Source: Adiantum capillus-veneris (taxonomy: Eukaryota > Streptophyta > Polypodiopsida > Polypodiales > Pteridaceae). Taken from it: DNA of 64,000 nucleotides. The stretch lies in the NCBI GenBank assembly GCA_014529385.2, contig CM043955.1, forward strand, positions 152,570,140 through 152,634,139, written 5' to 3'. The position numbers and the translations under genes were made by a program. A model generated the notes under the pieces. It was given only the letters and a program-made list of their open reading frames with translations. It did no database searches and was not told the DNA's origin. Positions 28,646-40,319 of the stretch are shown here, one piece after another (position 1 is the stretch's first letter; each line of letters opens with the position of its first letter).

Positions 28646-31548
28646 GTTTTCCATGTTGCTTGCAAAAAAATTACATGCTACAGCTAAAATCAATTTATGT
28701 CAGATCTTGTCTTATAATGTGCTACAACAGACTGGCAAGCTAAAATCTCAAAATGTATTCAAAGCTTGGTATGTCTGGCAATTTCTATAGCGGGAAATTG
28801 CTCCAGAAGCTAATTTCTAGGTAAGGATGGCTTGGAGTCTGAAGCGCATTCCAACGAGTAATAGTGTTGAGATGTCTTTAGACGAAGAGGCTCTAGGCAA
28901 TCAGTTGGCTCTAATTGGGCAGAAGAGGAAGGTGACACAGTGGTGGCTAGTGGTTCAAATAAACCAAAGATTACGTTGGCCAAAAAGCAGTGATTTATTA
29001 AAGCAATTGGAGAGTCAGGTCCAAGTCCTTACCTACTACTGAAAAGTCCTCAGCAGGTCCCCAACTTCAGCCATACCTGAAAAAAAGACACCAGTGCTGG
29101 AACAGGCCAGCAAGAAACGTCAAGCACTGAATAGGTGGCAGTCAATAATGACAAGGGAAACGGTTCAACACCTTCCAGTCCAGCTAGCAAAATTCCTTTC
29201 AGTGAACTGGCTTTATCCATAGCCAAGAAGGATAGACTGCAGTAGTTACATCATAACCCTCTCAAAGGCCGACTGAGTTTTCAAAAACCAAATTTGGCAA
29301 CATTACCATACATGGCTCGCGTTATGGTTTATGAGCCAGTCCAATCTAACTGGCAACAATAGCTGATGGCTGCTCGATCCTTATCCAATCATTATGGAAC
29401 ACCATTGTCAACGCCTTAGGATAGATGATGGATGCATCAGCTTCCAATGATGAAGTGTCTAAGCTGAAAGAAGAACTGGAAATAAGCTAGCAGTAGATTC
29501 AAAAACTCTAGCAGGATATCGAGGCACAATACCTTAGGCATGGTATTGCTGAAAATCAGTCAACACGAACAATTAAGGAGCTACAAGCAAAGTTGTGCAA
29601 GCTCGAAACAAAGAATCAACGGTTAAATGAAGACAAGGCAGAAGCCTTAATAAATGTTGAAAGATTTCAGACTATTCTGAGAATAAAGAGGGTTGACTTC
29701 AACACGCTGCTGACCACCTACACTGTATTGAAGGCTTCCCTTACAGAGAGATATATCTATAATAACCTTGCTGATATTCTGCCTCCACAAGGCAATGTCA
29801 CCATGGATATGGACAATTTGAAGGCACTTATGGAGACCATGCAAAGTGATTTGCAAGAAAAGCTCTCTGAATACAACACCGCCTTAGCAAATCAAGCCAT
29901 CATGGATTATATTGATAAGGAAAATGATCCTGATGAGGATTCTGAGAGGGAAGAAGAGCAGGATGAGGAAGGGGAGGACAACCCAACAGATAAACTTGAT
30001 GATGATAATAATATTCCTCCTTCCCTACCCCCAGGCTCTGGAGATGGTGGGTCAGCTACCACAGGGGGCAGTGAACCCAACAAAGACCATCCAGACCAGC
30101 AGAGTTGGGTGACCAGCGGTCTGATGATCAGCACAGCAAGGCAGTGGACAGAAGGGCAACACTGGAGATTCTCCAATATATCAGTCAAGGCACAGTCCAG
30201 ACAACAAAAGAAAAGGTAAAACTATGGCTGAATCCTTGAAGGCTGATGAGCAACACTCCTTACAGCTCATCACACTGAACAAGAGATTAAGGCATCAGCA
30301 AGCTCCTATCACTAGGAAGATGACACTCTTATCTTTGACTTGGAATGCTTTCAAAGACTGTATGTAGGAGCCAGGGAAATGATTCAACACTGGAAATCAG
30401 CTTCCTTTCATGATCAAGCGATGTGTCAATTACCAGAACATCCCAGTAGAATCCAGCTATTGGAAAGGGTACCTGAGTGGATGTTGACTTTTGATGATAT
30501 GATAGTCAATCAATATTGGCAGTGCAAGTCCACTATAGATTGACACTCTCTAGCTCTTGAACTGGATCTACTAGAAACAGGCCTACATGCAAGTGTATGA
30601 AGGAGGTTAGAAATCAATTGAAAGAAGTCTTGCTTTAAATGCAAATTTCCAAAGGAGTTTTGGATCAAAGGGTGCAGGCAATCATTGAAGATCAATCTTC
30701 CAGCAGTAAAGACCTCGAACTCAAATGACAGTAGGAGAACAGGAAACTGCTCTCTGAAGACTATTTTAGCTCGTCCGAGTTACTAGGAAGATGATGCAGT
30801 AGGAGAACCAAGCTGTCCTCAATTTTCTAGAGTTTGTGCCTGATTCTCAAGTTCTCCTGTATGCATTACCTACTATAGAGGTTGAACTGCCTAGATTTTT
30901 TCCAGCTTTGTATCCTCAACATCCAGAACCAGTGGATCGGCTCACTTACTTCAACATCACCAATGAACTCCAAGACTGTTATGAGCGAGCCATTATGGAA
31001 TGGAAAGCTTGCAAATCACTGATAAATGATGCTCTCAAAATGGATACTGTCATGGATCTGCAAGGAGAAATGTAGAAGGTCAAACTCTATATGGGACAGT
31101 GGAAGATCTAGCTTCGTGGATTAACGAAGATCACAAATCAGTTACTTCAACTGACTGTGGGAGTCTTCTAAAATTCCTGAAAAGGATATCACTGCAAAAC
31201 CAGGACTGGGGCCACAATTCAAAGAGATGGCTTAGATTTTCTTTGAAGCTAGAATTAAGATGATTCAGCCTCTTCAATAGGGATGGATCCACACAGCCTG
31301 GCATTGTCATAAATTGGCCAGAACTCTTCTGCCAAAGGGCAAACGCAGTCTGTATGATCCCAACACCAAAAGCTACAATCCCCTCATGTCTTCTGAATTT
31401 GAGATGTTCACTAAACAGGCGGGATCAGCTTGAGAAGGAGGCCATTTACAGAATTATCCAAAAGGACAATGCTGACACTGGGACTTCTGAGGCACCAACA
31501 CAAAAGAAGGGCAAGAGGAAGCGAGTTCAGTGGAAAGATACTGGGTAG
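28643..31548 (+). pseudogene. Gypsy A, 3' extra coding region with coiled coil (many TAG stops)
   Basis: This resumes gypsy A after element B. Long stretches of one protein can be read through stops: KPKITLAKKQ, SKIPFSELALSIAKKDRLQ, then a heptad-rich segment around 29450-29700 (KLKEELEIS, DIEAQYLRHGIAENQ, LCKLETKNQRLNEDK), and an open 208-codon frame (29593-30219) with a very acidic patch (EREEEQDEEGEDN). More pieces follow at 30340-30543, 30836-31075 and 31354-31548. No enzyme motif is seen. Three TAGs within 36 bases (29487-29513) sit where Gln would fit the coiled coil. Together with 19052-19804 this makes about 3.8 kb of extra coding sequence between integrase and LTR. Confidence 0.6.
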
Positions 31549-31831
31549 TTTCATCTCAGAATTAGACGGTGGATTTTCCCAGTTAGGCACTTGAATTTCC
31601 TTGGCTGGGCACCCTTGGAATTACAACTATAGGGGTGTCAAGCACTTAACAAGCATGAAGTATGGTATAAAGCTAGCAATACCAAAAGAGTATTATCATG
31701 AGTAAGATCGGCCAAATCAGCAATCAGAAGGGTTTAGGCCAAACCAGAACACCATATGGTTTTCTCAACACCAAATTAGAATCAGACGGTGGATTTCTTT
31801 TTCCCAAAAAATTTGGAGTAATACCAAAATT

Positions 31832-31849
31832 CAAGAAAGGAGGGAAGGA
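31832..31849 (+). promoter_or_regulatory. Polypurine tract of gypsy A
   Basis: AAGAAAGGAGGGAAGGA directly precedes the TG of the LTR at 31850. It is a clean 17-purine run, typical of the plus-strand primer. Confidence 0.85.
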
Positions 31850-32215
31850 TGTAGAAGGCGAGGACAATCCCAACAGGTGAGAACTGCCCCTTAAAAGGTT
31901 GACAAACGAGAAGTAGTCACACTGGTAGTAATTATCGTAGGCAGTTACTGCAGTAACTCTTGAGAGCTATAAATAGGACCCACTACATTGTAATCGGGCT
32001 TCTTAGCCGCTTGACTTTTTGTCTTTTGGCTTTAGCTTTCTAATACTTTTGGGTTTACGAGCTCTTAGTTTCTAGCTTCACCCTATAATCATTGCTTTTG
32101 TAATCATCTAATCTTAAACCCATTGTATATTGTACTCGTCATCCTTGAGCTATTAATCTGAATCTGTAAATACCATTTCCAGTCTTTCAGTTACGTCTCT
32201 CGTTTCAGTATAACA
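31850..32215 (+). repeat. 3' LTR of gypsy A
   Basis: It starts TGTAGAAGGCG after the polypurine tract and ends GTATAACA, so TGT...ACA. A strong TATA box (TATAAATA) lies at 31968-31975. The length of about 366 bp is normal. The 5' LTR is not in the window, so the end is inferred. Confidence 0.75.
31968..31975 (+). promoter_or_regulatory. TATA box of gypsy A LTR
   Basis: GAGAGCTATAAATAGGACCC, 118 bases into the LTR, gives a U3 of about 150 bases. Confidence 0.7.
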
Positions 32216-32568
32216 TTCCAGTTCAGTTCTCTATTTTAGTCCAATACACTATTCCAGTCTCACTAACTGAACTGAAGACATAACCAGTAGCTCTAAATTC
32301 TAACACTGGAATCAGCTGTCTGAAGAGACCAGCTCCAATTCCAACATCCCTGCACACAGTCTCAAATGACTCACACTTTATGCACACTCCACCCCTCTTA
32401 ACTCTCCCACTTTCATGCTCATTAAATAACATCTAGTAACTCCTATATTCTGACGGCCTCTTATCCTTGTTTCACCTCCTTGTCTTTCCATCTTACACAC
32501 TGGCCATTTTCTACTCTCTCTCCTCATTCACTCACTCATATACCTCTTACACATGCCCCCAATTCCAC

Positions 32569-32570
<2 letters not shown>
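32216..32570. other. Flank of gypsy A, nothing recognised
   Basis: About 350 bases, rich in CCAGT, CACT and CTCTC words. No gene, repeat family or terminal motif could be assigned. Confidence 0.5.

Positions 32571-32638
<68 letters not shown>
32571..32638. repeat. (AC)n microsatellite
   Basis: Thirty-four AC units stand directly beside the copia-2 LTR end (32645). Confidence 0.95.
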
Positions 32639-32644
<6 letters not shown>

Positions 32645-32945
32645 TGCAAATCATAACACGAAGATAAGAATGAATAAAAACAACATTTGCTTCCATTACA
32701 TTCACACAGTACCTTAATAAATAGCTTTCAGTACACATGATCAAGAATCAAGAATCTATTAGCCAAGAATCTTAAGGCACACAACAGAGAGTATTATTAC
32801 TTAGTGTACAATGGAAATATAAGTTAGCCCTAGAGTGATGGGCGTATATACAATGCACGGGGAAAAACCATCCTAGTGAGGGAAAAAATGCTCCGACGGT
32901 CCTAAGTATGTTCACACACATCGCTATTGCATGTGTATGGTAACA
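32645..32945 (-). repeat. 3' LTR of copia-2
   Basis: On the minus strand it begins TGTTACCATACACATGC next to a polypurine tract and ends GTTATGATTTGCA, about 301 bp with TG...CA ends. Confidence 0.75.
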
Positions 32946-32960
32946 AATCCCCCCTAGGAG
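32946..32960 (-). promoter_or_regulatory. Polypurine tract of copia-2
   Basis: The minus strand reads CTAGGGGGGATT directly before the LTR start, a typical copia polypurine tract. Confidence 0.75.
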
Positions 32961-33149
32961 TGATGCGGTGAACAAGAGCTGGCACATAATGTGTAGGGAA
33001 GTGCCATGCCCTGAGTGCATGATCAATCCACAAATGGGAGTAATCCCAAAGCTTTATGGAAAGCTTCAAACTTCTCATGTGGCAATGCCTTTGTGATCAG
33101 ATCTGCAAGGTTGTCTTGTGTTGGCATATAAGCCAAGTTAACCCTCCTT

Positions 33150-33660
33150 CTAAGAGTTTCTCCCTAACACAGTGATAATGCACCTCAATGTTCTTTGTGA
33201 AAGCATGAAAAAATGGGCTCCTTGCAATTGCCAATGCTCTCTAACTGTTAGTGTAGATGATACTAGCAGTGTCCTGGCCAACACCCGAATTCTCCATAGT
33301 ATGTCTGAGCCATACACACTCAACCGTAGCTGTGAAGCTGTAAATATTGCCTTATACTCAACATCACAACTAGAAGTGGCCACAGTAGGTTTCTTCTTGC
33401 TCAACCATGATATGCATGAACTGCCAAGAATAAAACAAAAACCACTTGTGGTTGGACACTCGCGTGTCAAAACAACCAGCCGAATTTGAGTCCACAAAAT
33501 CAGGTAAATCTAGCAGCAATGATCCATTAAAAAATCCAAGATGCAAAGTGTCACTCAAGTAGTGAAAAATAATTTTGACAATTTACCAATTTTTAGACAT
33601 GGGCTATGCATAAATCTGCTAACCTGTGAGACTGTAAACTAAATATTAGGCCTCGTGTTG
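33150..33660 (-). pseudogene. Copia-2 RNase H
   Basis: Minus-strand translation contains TSGFCFILGSSCISWLSKKK then TVATSSCDVEYKAI, the copia RNase H signature (STSGY...SW.SKKQ..V..SS.EAEY). The catalytic Glu of EAEY is Asp here (DVEY). Frames shift on both sides. Confidence 0.8.
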
Positions 33661-33829
33661 CATACATAAATAAGGCATCCAACAGTAGTTTTTAAAAGAG
33701 TGACATCCGTAGAATCACTAGCATCATGAAGACTCAATGTCAAACATTTTTCCATAAGAGTAGCAATAGGTTTGCAGTCATCAAGTTCAAACTTACATAT
33801 GCAATGTCTCTATGTAACTTGTTTGACAC

Positions 33830-34620
33830 AAGGCGATACCACCATCACATTGCTTAAACTATATTCCCAAATAATGATGCAGTAGCCCCAAATTGTTCAT
33901 CTTGAAAGTAGCATTCAAATCAGCCTTTAATTCAGCAATATGTGTCTCATTGGGTCCAATGATTAGCAAATCATCAACACAAAGAACAACAATGAGAAGT
34001 ACATCACCCTCACGCTTTACATACAAAGTGATTTCTGTTGGACTATTATGAAAGCCTTGTTTAAGTAAATGAGTGTAAGCTTTCTCATACCAAGCACTAG
34101 GAGATTGCTTCAACCCATACAAATCTTTCTTACATTTGCACACTTTATCTTCCTGCACTTTAATGACAAAATCCCAAGGTTGTGTTACATAAACTTCCTA
34201 AAATATATCACCATTAAAGAAAGCATTAACACTCTCTAATTGATGTACATCCCGTTCAAAATGAGCTGCCACTGCACATAGAAAATGCACAATAGTCATA
34301 TAACAAGTGGGAGAAAAAGTATCTTCATAATCTATGCATTTCTACTGTGCATAACCTTTTGCAACAAGTCAAGCCTTATAGCAATCAATCTCACCATACG
34401 TCTTACATTTCAACTTTTAAACCCACTTTGTACCAATGACCTTTTTGCTAGGAGGCAAATTGCAAGAGGAAAATCACATAAAGTCCATGCGTCATTTTCT
34501 ATAAGTGCATCACATTTTGATTGCATGGCAGCCATCCAATTTTTTGAATTATGTGCTTCATCAAAAGATAGAGGTTCCTCTACATCACATAAGCTAAAAA
34601 CAACCAAAGTGTAACAATCT
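33830..34620 (-). pseudogene. Copia-2 reverse transcriptase
   Basis: Minus-strand pieces are WMAAMQSKCDALIENDAWTL (34410-34607), KDLYGLKQSPSAWYEK and VVLCVDDLLIIG (33859-34158). The YVDD box reads CVDD, with both Asp kept. The fingers portion between them is frameshifted. Placement downstream of integrase is copia order. Confidence 0.85.
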
Positions 34621-34819
34621 CATGCATAAGATACATGGCAAGAACCCGAACAAGTACGACCAAAAAAAGGTGCATCCAATTTACTGTCACACAAAGTATG
34701 CACCAACCATTTTGGCATACCTCTAGCTTGCTCCTTCTCGGCCCTTTCCACAGCAAGTACATCATGTACATCTACATGTGTAATAGGCTGATTCATAGCA
34801 TTTTTGAAACCCCCAAAGG

Positions 34820-35460
34820 CTATACATTTGCCTCATTGGAATTTACATTCAAGTTTTCACCATTGAAAAGAAGCAATAAACTGTCATAAATGTATTGTGA
34901 GCTTACATTATTGTCTCTAGTACATGACAAAAAGGGTTGAATAGAATCTTCCACAAACACAACATCTTGTGAAACCAAGATACACTTTGTTTGCGGATGG
35001 TACAATATGTAACCTTTTTTTTTAGTATTGTAACCATCAAAAATGCATTTTAAAATCCTTATCATCCATTTTTTTGCATTGGGTTTTCGGCATCCTAGCA
35101 TAATCCAAACAACCAAAAAAAGGCATGCGATCAATAGATGGCTTTTTATCATGCCATGCTTCATAAGGAGTCATAAACTGCAAAGCTTTTGTAGGACACC
35201 TGTTAAGGATATGAGTGGCACACATGATAGCCTCCTCAAGCCAAAACGAATGTGGCAAAGCTTAACTTTTGGCCATACATCATGCCATTTCCATCAGCGA
35301 CATGTTTTTTCTTTTAGCAACACCATTTTGTTGAGGTGTATATGGAGCTATACATTGGTCTTTTATCCCACAACTAGCTTAAAATGCATTAAAATCATGA
35401 GACATATACTCCCCCTCTTTCAATCTAAACAAAGGGTGCCCATAGTACATTTCTTACGAA
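34820..35460 (-). pseudogene. Copia-2 integrase core and C-terminal part
   Basis: The minus strand reads APYTPQQNGVAKRKNMSLME (the catalytic Glu of AERKNRT has become Lys), ALPHSFWLEEAIMCATHILN and TPYEAWHDKKPSIDRMPFFG, then a C-terminal stretch with ILKCIFDGYNTKKKGYILYH. This is the usual copia order. Similarity ends upstream near 35460. Confidence 0.82.
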
Positions 35461-36340
35461 GGCATTAAAATATTATTGGCTTGCTAAAAAAGGCCTGTAA
35501 AGAACAAGACATCAGGGAGAACATTCATAGAAATTTGATCCCATGATGTGAGAATGTCCAATATTTCAATTGTGAACGAATCTTTTTAGTTAAGGACCTC
35601 TTAAAAGAATTTATTACTTTATTGTTTTCTATATTTGTTAAAGTTGTTTTGTAGTTTATAATGGGTTCTCATTATTTCATTTTTTTTATTTTACTTTTAT
35701 ATTGGATTTTATCTTAGAATGCAAATGTGATCTTTTCACCTTGTTGTTTAAGTGGGCCCGTAGTAAAGACACAGCATCTCTACTACTTCTTTATGGAGCT
35801 TACGAGAAATGGTGAGACCTCAAGGCATCCAAGTGTTAGCTTAAGGGTAACTCTACTTTTTTCACTTTGAAGGTCATAAAAAATTTTCCCTTTTCTTTCT
35901 ACATTTACACAAATTTTAGCCTCACTATTAGTTGACCATTTCACCTGTATGTAGATGTGTATGCATTTGTGCGTGGGGGATTGGGGACGAAGGAAAAGTG
36001 CATTTCTCATATCCACAATCCGTCGTCGAAGGCAATGGTGAAGGCCAGACCAATTGGTAGGCTGACTTTTGATAGATCTTGTCCCCTCTTACCAATAGGC
36101 TGATGTGACTCCTCACCTTGATTCTAAGCTTAATATACATATGCTCTATAGACTATATATATTCATTACGTGTAGTTTTGTGCAAGCACTATTTATAGGC
36201 CCAATTGTCTATCATCTTAAGTTCAAAAGTATAAGGAGGAAATGTTTAAAAACTCTATTTTTGTATAAAAGGCATTCCAAAAGAGTTTTGGAGATTTTTT
36301 TTTTTTCAGTCAAGGTGGCATCTTATTCAAACCTTAAAAA
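35461..36340. other. No gene recognised
   Basis: About 880 bases without any coding or repeat signature that I can identify. Short frames on both strands (for example 35783-36016 minus, 36105-36374 plus) lack motifs. The base composition is A+T-rich with poly-T runs. Confidence 0.5.
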
Positions 36341-36344
36341 AGGA

Positions 36345-37575
36345 CATGATACCAAATTAGTGTTAAGGGAGTGAAAGTCAACAAAAAATGATTTTGAGAA
36401 AGATTTAAATATGAATACAGATTTTCATGATGATAGTGGCAAGAGTGATGGTCGACAAAAGTTCTTATTGAGGGGTTTGGTCTTTGAAAATTTTGATGAT
36501 AAGGTTGCCATCCTCCTTGATTTTGAAATGGATACAAACTAGACAATGATATCTCTTATATTATAGTTTCAAGATTGACAATTACTTAGCATTGTGAGTT
36601 TTGTAACAACAAAAAAAGGATTGACAATTACTTCCTTGGTCCTCCTTTGACTCTGAGGTGGGGGAGAGATTTGTATACACTTGCTTGTTGTCACAAAAAT
36701 CGCAACAAAATTGTTGACATCACAAGAAAAGTTCCATCCAGATTCCAAAGTCTCTTTGCACCTCAAACTTAGAGCTTTGTTGGAAAGTTGCTATAGGACT
36801 CAGGAGATATCATTTTCAAGCTTTGTATCCATTTCAAAATCAAGGAGGATAGGCAACCTAATCATCAAATGATCAAAATTTTCAAAGGACAAAACTTTTA
36901 ATAAAAGAACTTCTGTGGACCGGCACAGGGGATCCACACCTTTGATTCAACTGGCTTTCCTCATCATAATCAGAGGCTCCATCTGTCAGATCTGTGGCAC
37001 ATCAACAAATGGAATCTGAAGATTGAGCCTCCAATCAAATGCTGGCAGGTGAGCAGTAGGAATGGGCTGACGTGATGACACCTCAACAATGGGAACAAAT
37101 TCTTTTGTGTAGCAGCTTCCAATCACGTGCTTGCAGTTCAGCTCTTGGAATGTCATCAGGCAACAACATGCCAGCAATTATCTTCAGAAGCTCATTACAG
37201 ACTGTTGCTTTGGCCCCTCCTCCCCCGGACTTGTGACGGTCGGGAATGGCCACTCAGGAGTTGCAATTCCCTACAAAACTTGCTCTTAGCACTGGCCCTC
37301 ACCTCCAGCGCTCACCAGCTAGTCGTAAGTTTTACAAGGAATGTCCACTCATGGGCCAATCTCTACCCCATCACTCTTGTCACTATCATCATGGAAAAAT
37401 CTTTCTTAAAATCATATTCTATTGACTTTTCTCTCTTAAGACTATCATCAATCAACTTGGTATTCATATCAAAATCTTTATGAAAATCATGTTCGCTGAC
37501 TTTTCCTCTCGTAAGATTATCATCATTCAAAACTATTCTCTGATTTGAAGTGTTTATGCCAATTATCATCATCCA
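36345..37575. repeat. Foldback structure with 25-residue peptide repeats
   Basis: The left arm, 36355-36545, is matched in reverse by two separate pieces: 36815-36905 (pairs with 36455-36540) and 37365-37450 (pairs with 36358-36450). About 460 bases lie between the two right-hand pieces and look like an insertion. The right arm has a further tandem unit (37451-37530). Translated on the minus strand, 37363-37572 gives DDNLTRGKVSEHDFHKDF and DDSLKREKSIEYDFKKDF, repeats of about 25 residues; the left arm on plus gives a related KSTKNDFEKDLNMNTDFHDD. The protein family is unknown. Confidence 0.65.
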
Positions 37576-38230
37576 AATTTATGTTCAACCCAAAATCAAG
37601 GATTGGAGGGTTCCATATAATCAAAAATCTCAAAAAAAAAAAAAAATTCACTTACTTGCATACCTTGTCTAGCTTACTACAACAAACGTGTCTCGCAGAG
37701 AAAGAGTAAATAAAACCATAATTTGAGATCTTTGTCAACATAAGAGAGTCCAATTATTCATTTTATTATCCTCAAGATGAACATTCAAGCTTTTACACTA
37801 TACTAAGCACATACGGTAGAGATATACGGTATACCCTTCATCCATAGAAACATTCATATCAAGAAAGTTTAAAACCATTCAAAATAAAACTTTCCAACTC
37901 ATGGAATTATTTACCACCTACCCACCCATTATGCTTAAGAAAAATATATCCACTCACAATTGTGAGTTTGGCCGAAAGAGAATTCAACAAAATAAAATGT
38001 TTTTTTGCCAAACTCATTTGTGAGTGGATGTATTGAAATATTCCAAAAGAAATGTGCAACCCATGGATTTTGCACGAGAGCTATGGTATGCACAATTGAG
38101 GGTTTGCAAGAGAGCTAAGAGTTCAAAGGGACAGTCGCACGGTTGAAGCCAAGCTTTTGCTACCTAGCATTGGTAAGAGTTGAGGACACCCAGGGAGTTG
38201 GAATTGCAGGAAGACTTGACATAGTGGGAG
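37576..38230. other. No gene recognised
   Basis: A poly-A run (about 37632-37645) and scattered A+T-rich sequence. TTGTGAGTTTGGC and CTCATTTGTGAGTGGATGTAT near 37950-38030 form a loose inverted repeat (AAACTCACAATTGTGAGTTT type). Nothing else is supportable. Confidence 0.4.
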
Positions 38231-38239
38231 CCGCGTTTC

Positions 38240-38636
38240 TGGTGCAGATATATCAAGGCCTTTGGTACTCGGTGCAAGAAGAGTTATTCAAAGTTATGAA
38301 ACTGCATCTCCAAGGGCTATCGGCCACAGCTTGCATTATCGTTTTGGCCTCACCTATTAATAATCACTGCTTGCCTTTGGATAATAATTGCCAAACTATT
38401 ATAGTCGCTCCCTTATATAGGTATTATCCTTGGGCAGATATCTCAAGGCCTTTGGTACTTGGTGCAAGAAGAGTTATTCAAAGTTATGAAACTGCATCTC
38501 CAAGGGCTATCAACCACAGCTTGCATCGATTATTATCGTTTTGGCCTCACCTATTAATAATCATTGCTTGCCTTTGGATAATAATTGCCAAACTATTATA
38601 GTCGCTCCCTTATATAGGTATTATCCTTGGGCCACC
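38240..38636. repeat. Tandem duplication, unit about 197 bp
   Basis: The block from GCAGATATATCAAGGCCTTTGG to TATTATCCTTGG occurs at about 38243-38433 and again at about 38434-38633, differing by few substitutions and an eight-base insertion (GATTATTA near 38530). It may be recent. Confidence 0.88.
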
Positions 38637-38683
38637 TCTCTGCTTCCCACTAGGCCGTCCTCCCTTGGTGCCATTGCCATTTC

Positions 38684-39868
38684 ATGGAGCTTCCACCCAA
38701 AGCTTGGCTTTTTGGCATGATGGAGAATGCATTCAAACCTTCTTACGTAGGGGCAGTCTTAGGAGCCAAGGGTCTGTCTAAGTTCCCTACTACTAGCCTA
38801 GTAGAAAAAGGCCCTAAAGACGTAGCATTGCAACACTGCAATATGCACGACAATGTGTGCGGCCTGAATGGCACTACCATGGTGAACATGGAAGATTTTA
38901 GAGTGCACAAAACACAGATAGAAAAAGAGATTTCTTACATCCTCAGTGCACTATCACCAAACAAGCGATCGTTGGCAGATTCAGTGGCACCAAACTTAAT
39001 TATCCATGGAAGCTTCCAAGGGTGATGTGGCCTATCAAGCTCTCAAGAGCACGATCTTGCAAAGAGTGGAAATTGAAGATACCCTCATTGTGACCGTCCC
39101 TCTTGCTCTAGTCAAGAGACAACATGTCGTGCTAGCTATCTCATTACTAGTGTTCGGGTTTATGGGTAGGGTGCCTCCAAAATCCAAATTGATAAATTGG
39201 CTCTACAACCCAAATATCATAATCAAAGTGGATCATTGGTGTTTGGCAAAAGGTTTCTTCTCAGTGAAATTTGATGATATGATAGCGATAACTAAAATCT
39301 TATCCAAAAGCCCACTATCCTTCAATTGCTCCTCCCACTAACACCTTCAAGGATATATTCACAATATGGATTGAGTTTGTCAACCTTCCGCTATGGTTGA
39401 GGGATGTCTCAAAAGACTTGATAGCCTCCTTGGGAACCCTGCTGCTCATGCCATCTATGAGAAAAGAAGCGAGTATTGTAGCAATAAGACTTGCATCTGG
39501 TGGGACCTCAGAGATCCCCAACTAAAGAATCTTGTAGTAAATGTTGGGGCCGGTGTCCTTGGTCATCCCCCTAAACTTTGGTACATTCTTTGGTGCATGA
39601 TTTAAGTGTAATGAGTTTGGCTACTTTGCAAAATCTTGCCCTGCTACTACAAGCATGGAAGCACATCCTAAGGATTGGGAAAGATCTATATAGAAGTACT
39701 TTGAAAGAGATTTCCCTGCTGCAATGATCATGGTAGTAGACCCTAAGGATGGGGAAAGATTTATATATAACCATCTCAAACAGTTGGGAATCCACCACAA
39801 AAGGATAGTGATCAATTATGGAAGGGTGGGCAGCCTTGGGGGGTTTACCATTCAATACCCCCCTATAT
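38684..39868 (+). pseudogene. L1-type LINE ORF1 remnant (DUF4283-like plus zinc knuckle)
   Basis: Two overlapping frames cover the N-terminal part, and pieces such as VPPKSKLINWLYN, KVDHWCLAKGFFSVKFDD and FTIWIEFVNLPLWLRD give the DUF4283 pattern of plant L1 ORF1 proteins. A degraded zinc knuckle (FKCNEFGYFAKSCP, with one Cys changed to Phe and the His to Tyr) is at about 39605-39650. Frame changes and stops are frequent. ORF2 pieces lie 2.3 kb downstream (42190-43080), possibly of the same element. Confidence 0.65.
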
Positions 39869-40319
39869 AACGTGAGTTCGTGGGGTATTATTAAAAAAAA
39901 CCTCTTTTAACAAGTCTGAATGAATGACCCCTTATTCAGGATTCTTTTCCAAAATTGAATATAAAAGCCCTTTATTTTAATGTATCTCTATTAAATTGCC
40001 TAAAGTTTTTGCATTTCAAAACCCTTCTTTTCAAACTCACGTTATACATTAACATGATTACATAGTGTACCCCCTGAGTGGGCAGCTCAATGTCAACTTG
40101 GAAAACCCTCATATCACAAAAACCCTCGAGAAACCATAGAAGTCCTTGCAAAATTAGCATAGTGGTAGAAAGACCGCCCCCAACTTTCAATTCTTGTCTA
40201 CCTCCCTGTAGAAAGAACCTAGCACATTGATTCAAACTATTGTGCTTTCACTCACATGGTTCATCATCCTTATGAAAAATCCCTTCTATATCAACTTCAA
40301 ATATAGGTACAATGGTTGG
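39869..40319. other. No gene recognised
   Basis: Contains AACGTGAGTTCGTGGGG, a poly-A run and AAAACCCTT words. There is no identifiable gene or repeat. Confidence 0.4.

Larger units (their letters stand above)
32645..35460 (-). mobile_element. Ty1/copia element (copia-2), minus strand, 5'-truncated and degraded
   Basis: On the minus strand, integrase, reverse transcriptase, RNase H, polypurine tract and 3' LTR follow in copia order from 35460 down to 32645. There is no gag or 5' LTR: sequence similarity stops near 35460 within integrase. Frames are broken many times, so the copy is old. Confidence 0.85.

Noticed and set aside
29593-30219. Independent host gene of 208 codons
   Set aside because: It lies between gypsy A integrase and the gypsy A 3' LTR, in phase with coiled-coil sequence upstream, so it is part of the element's extra coding region.
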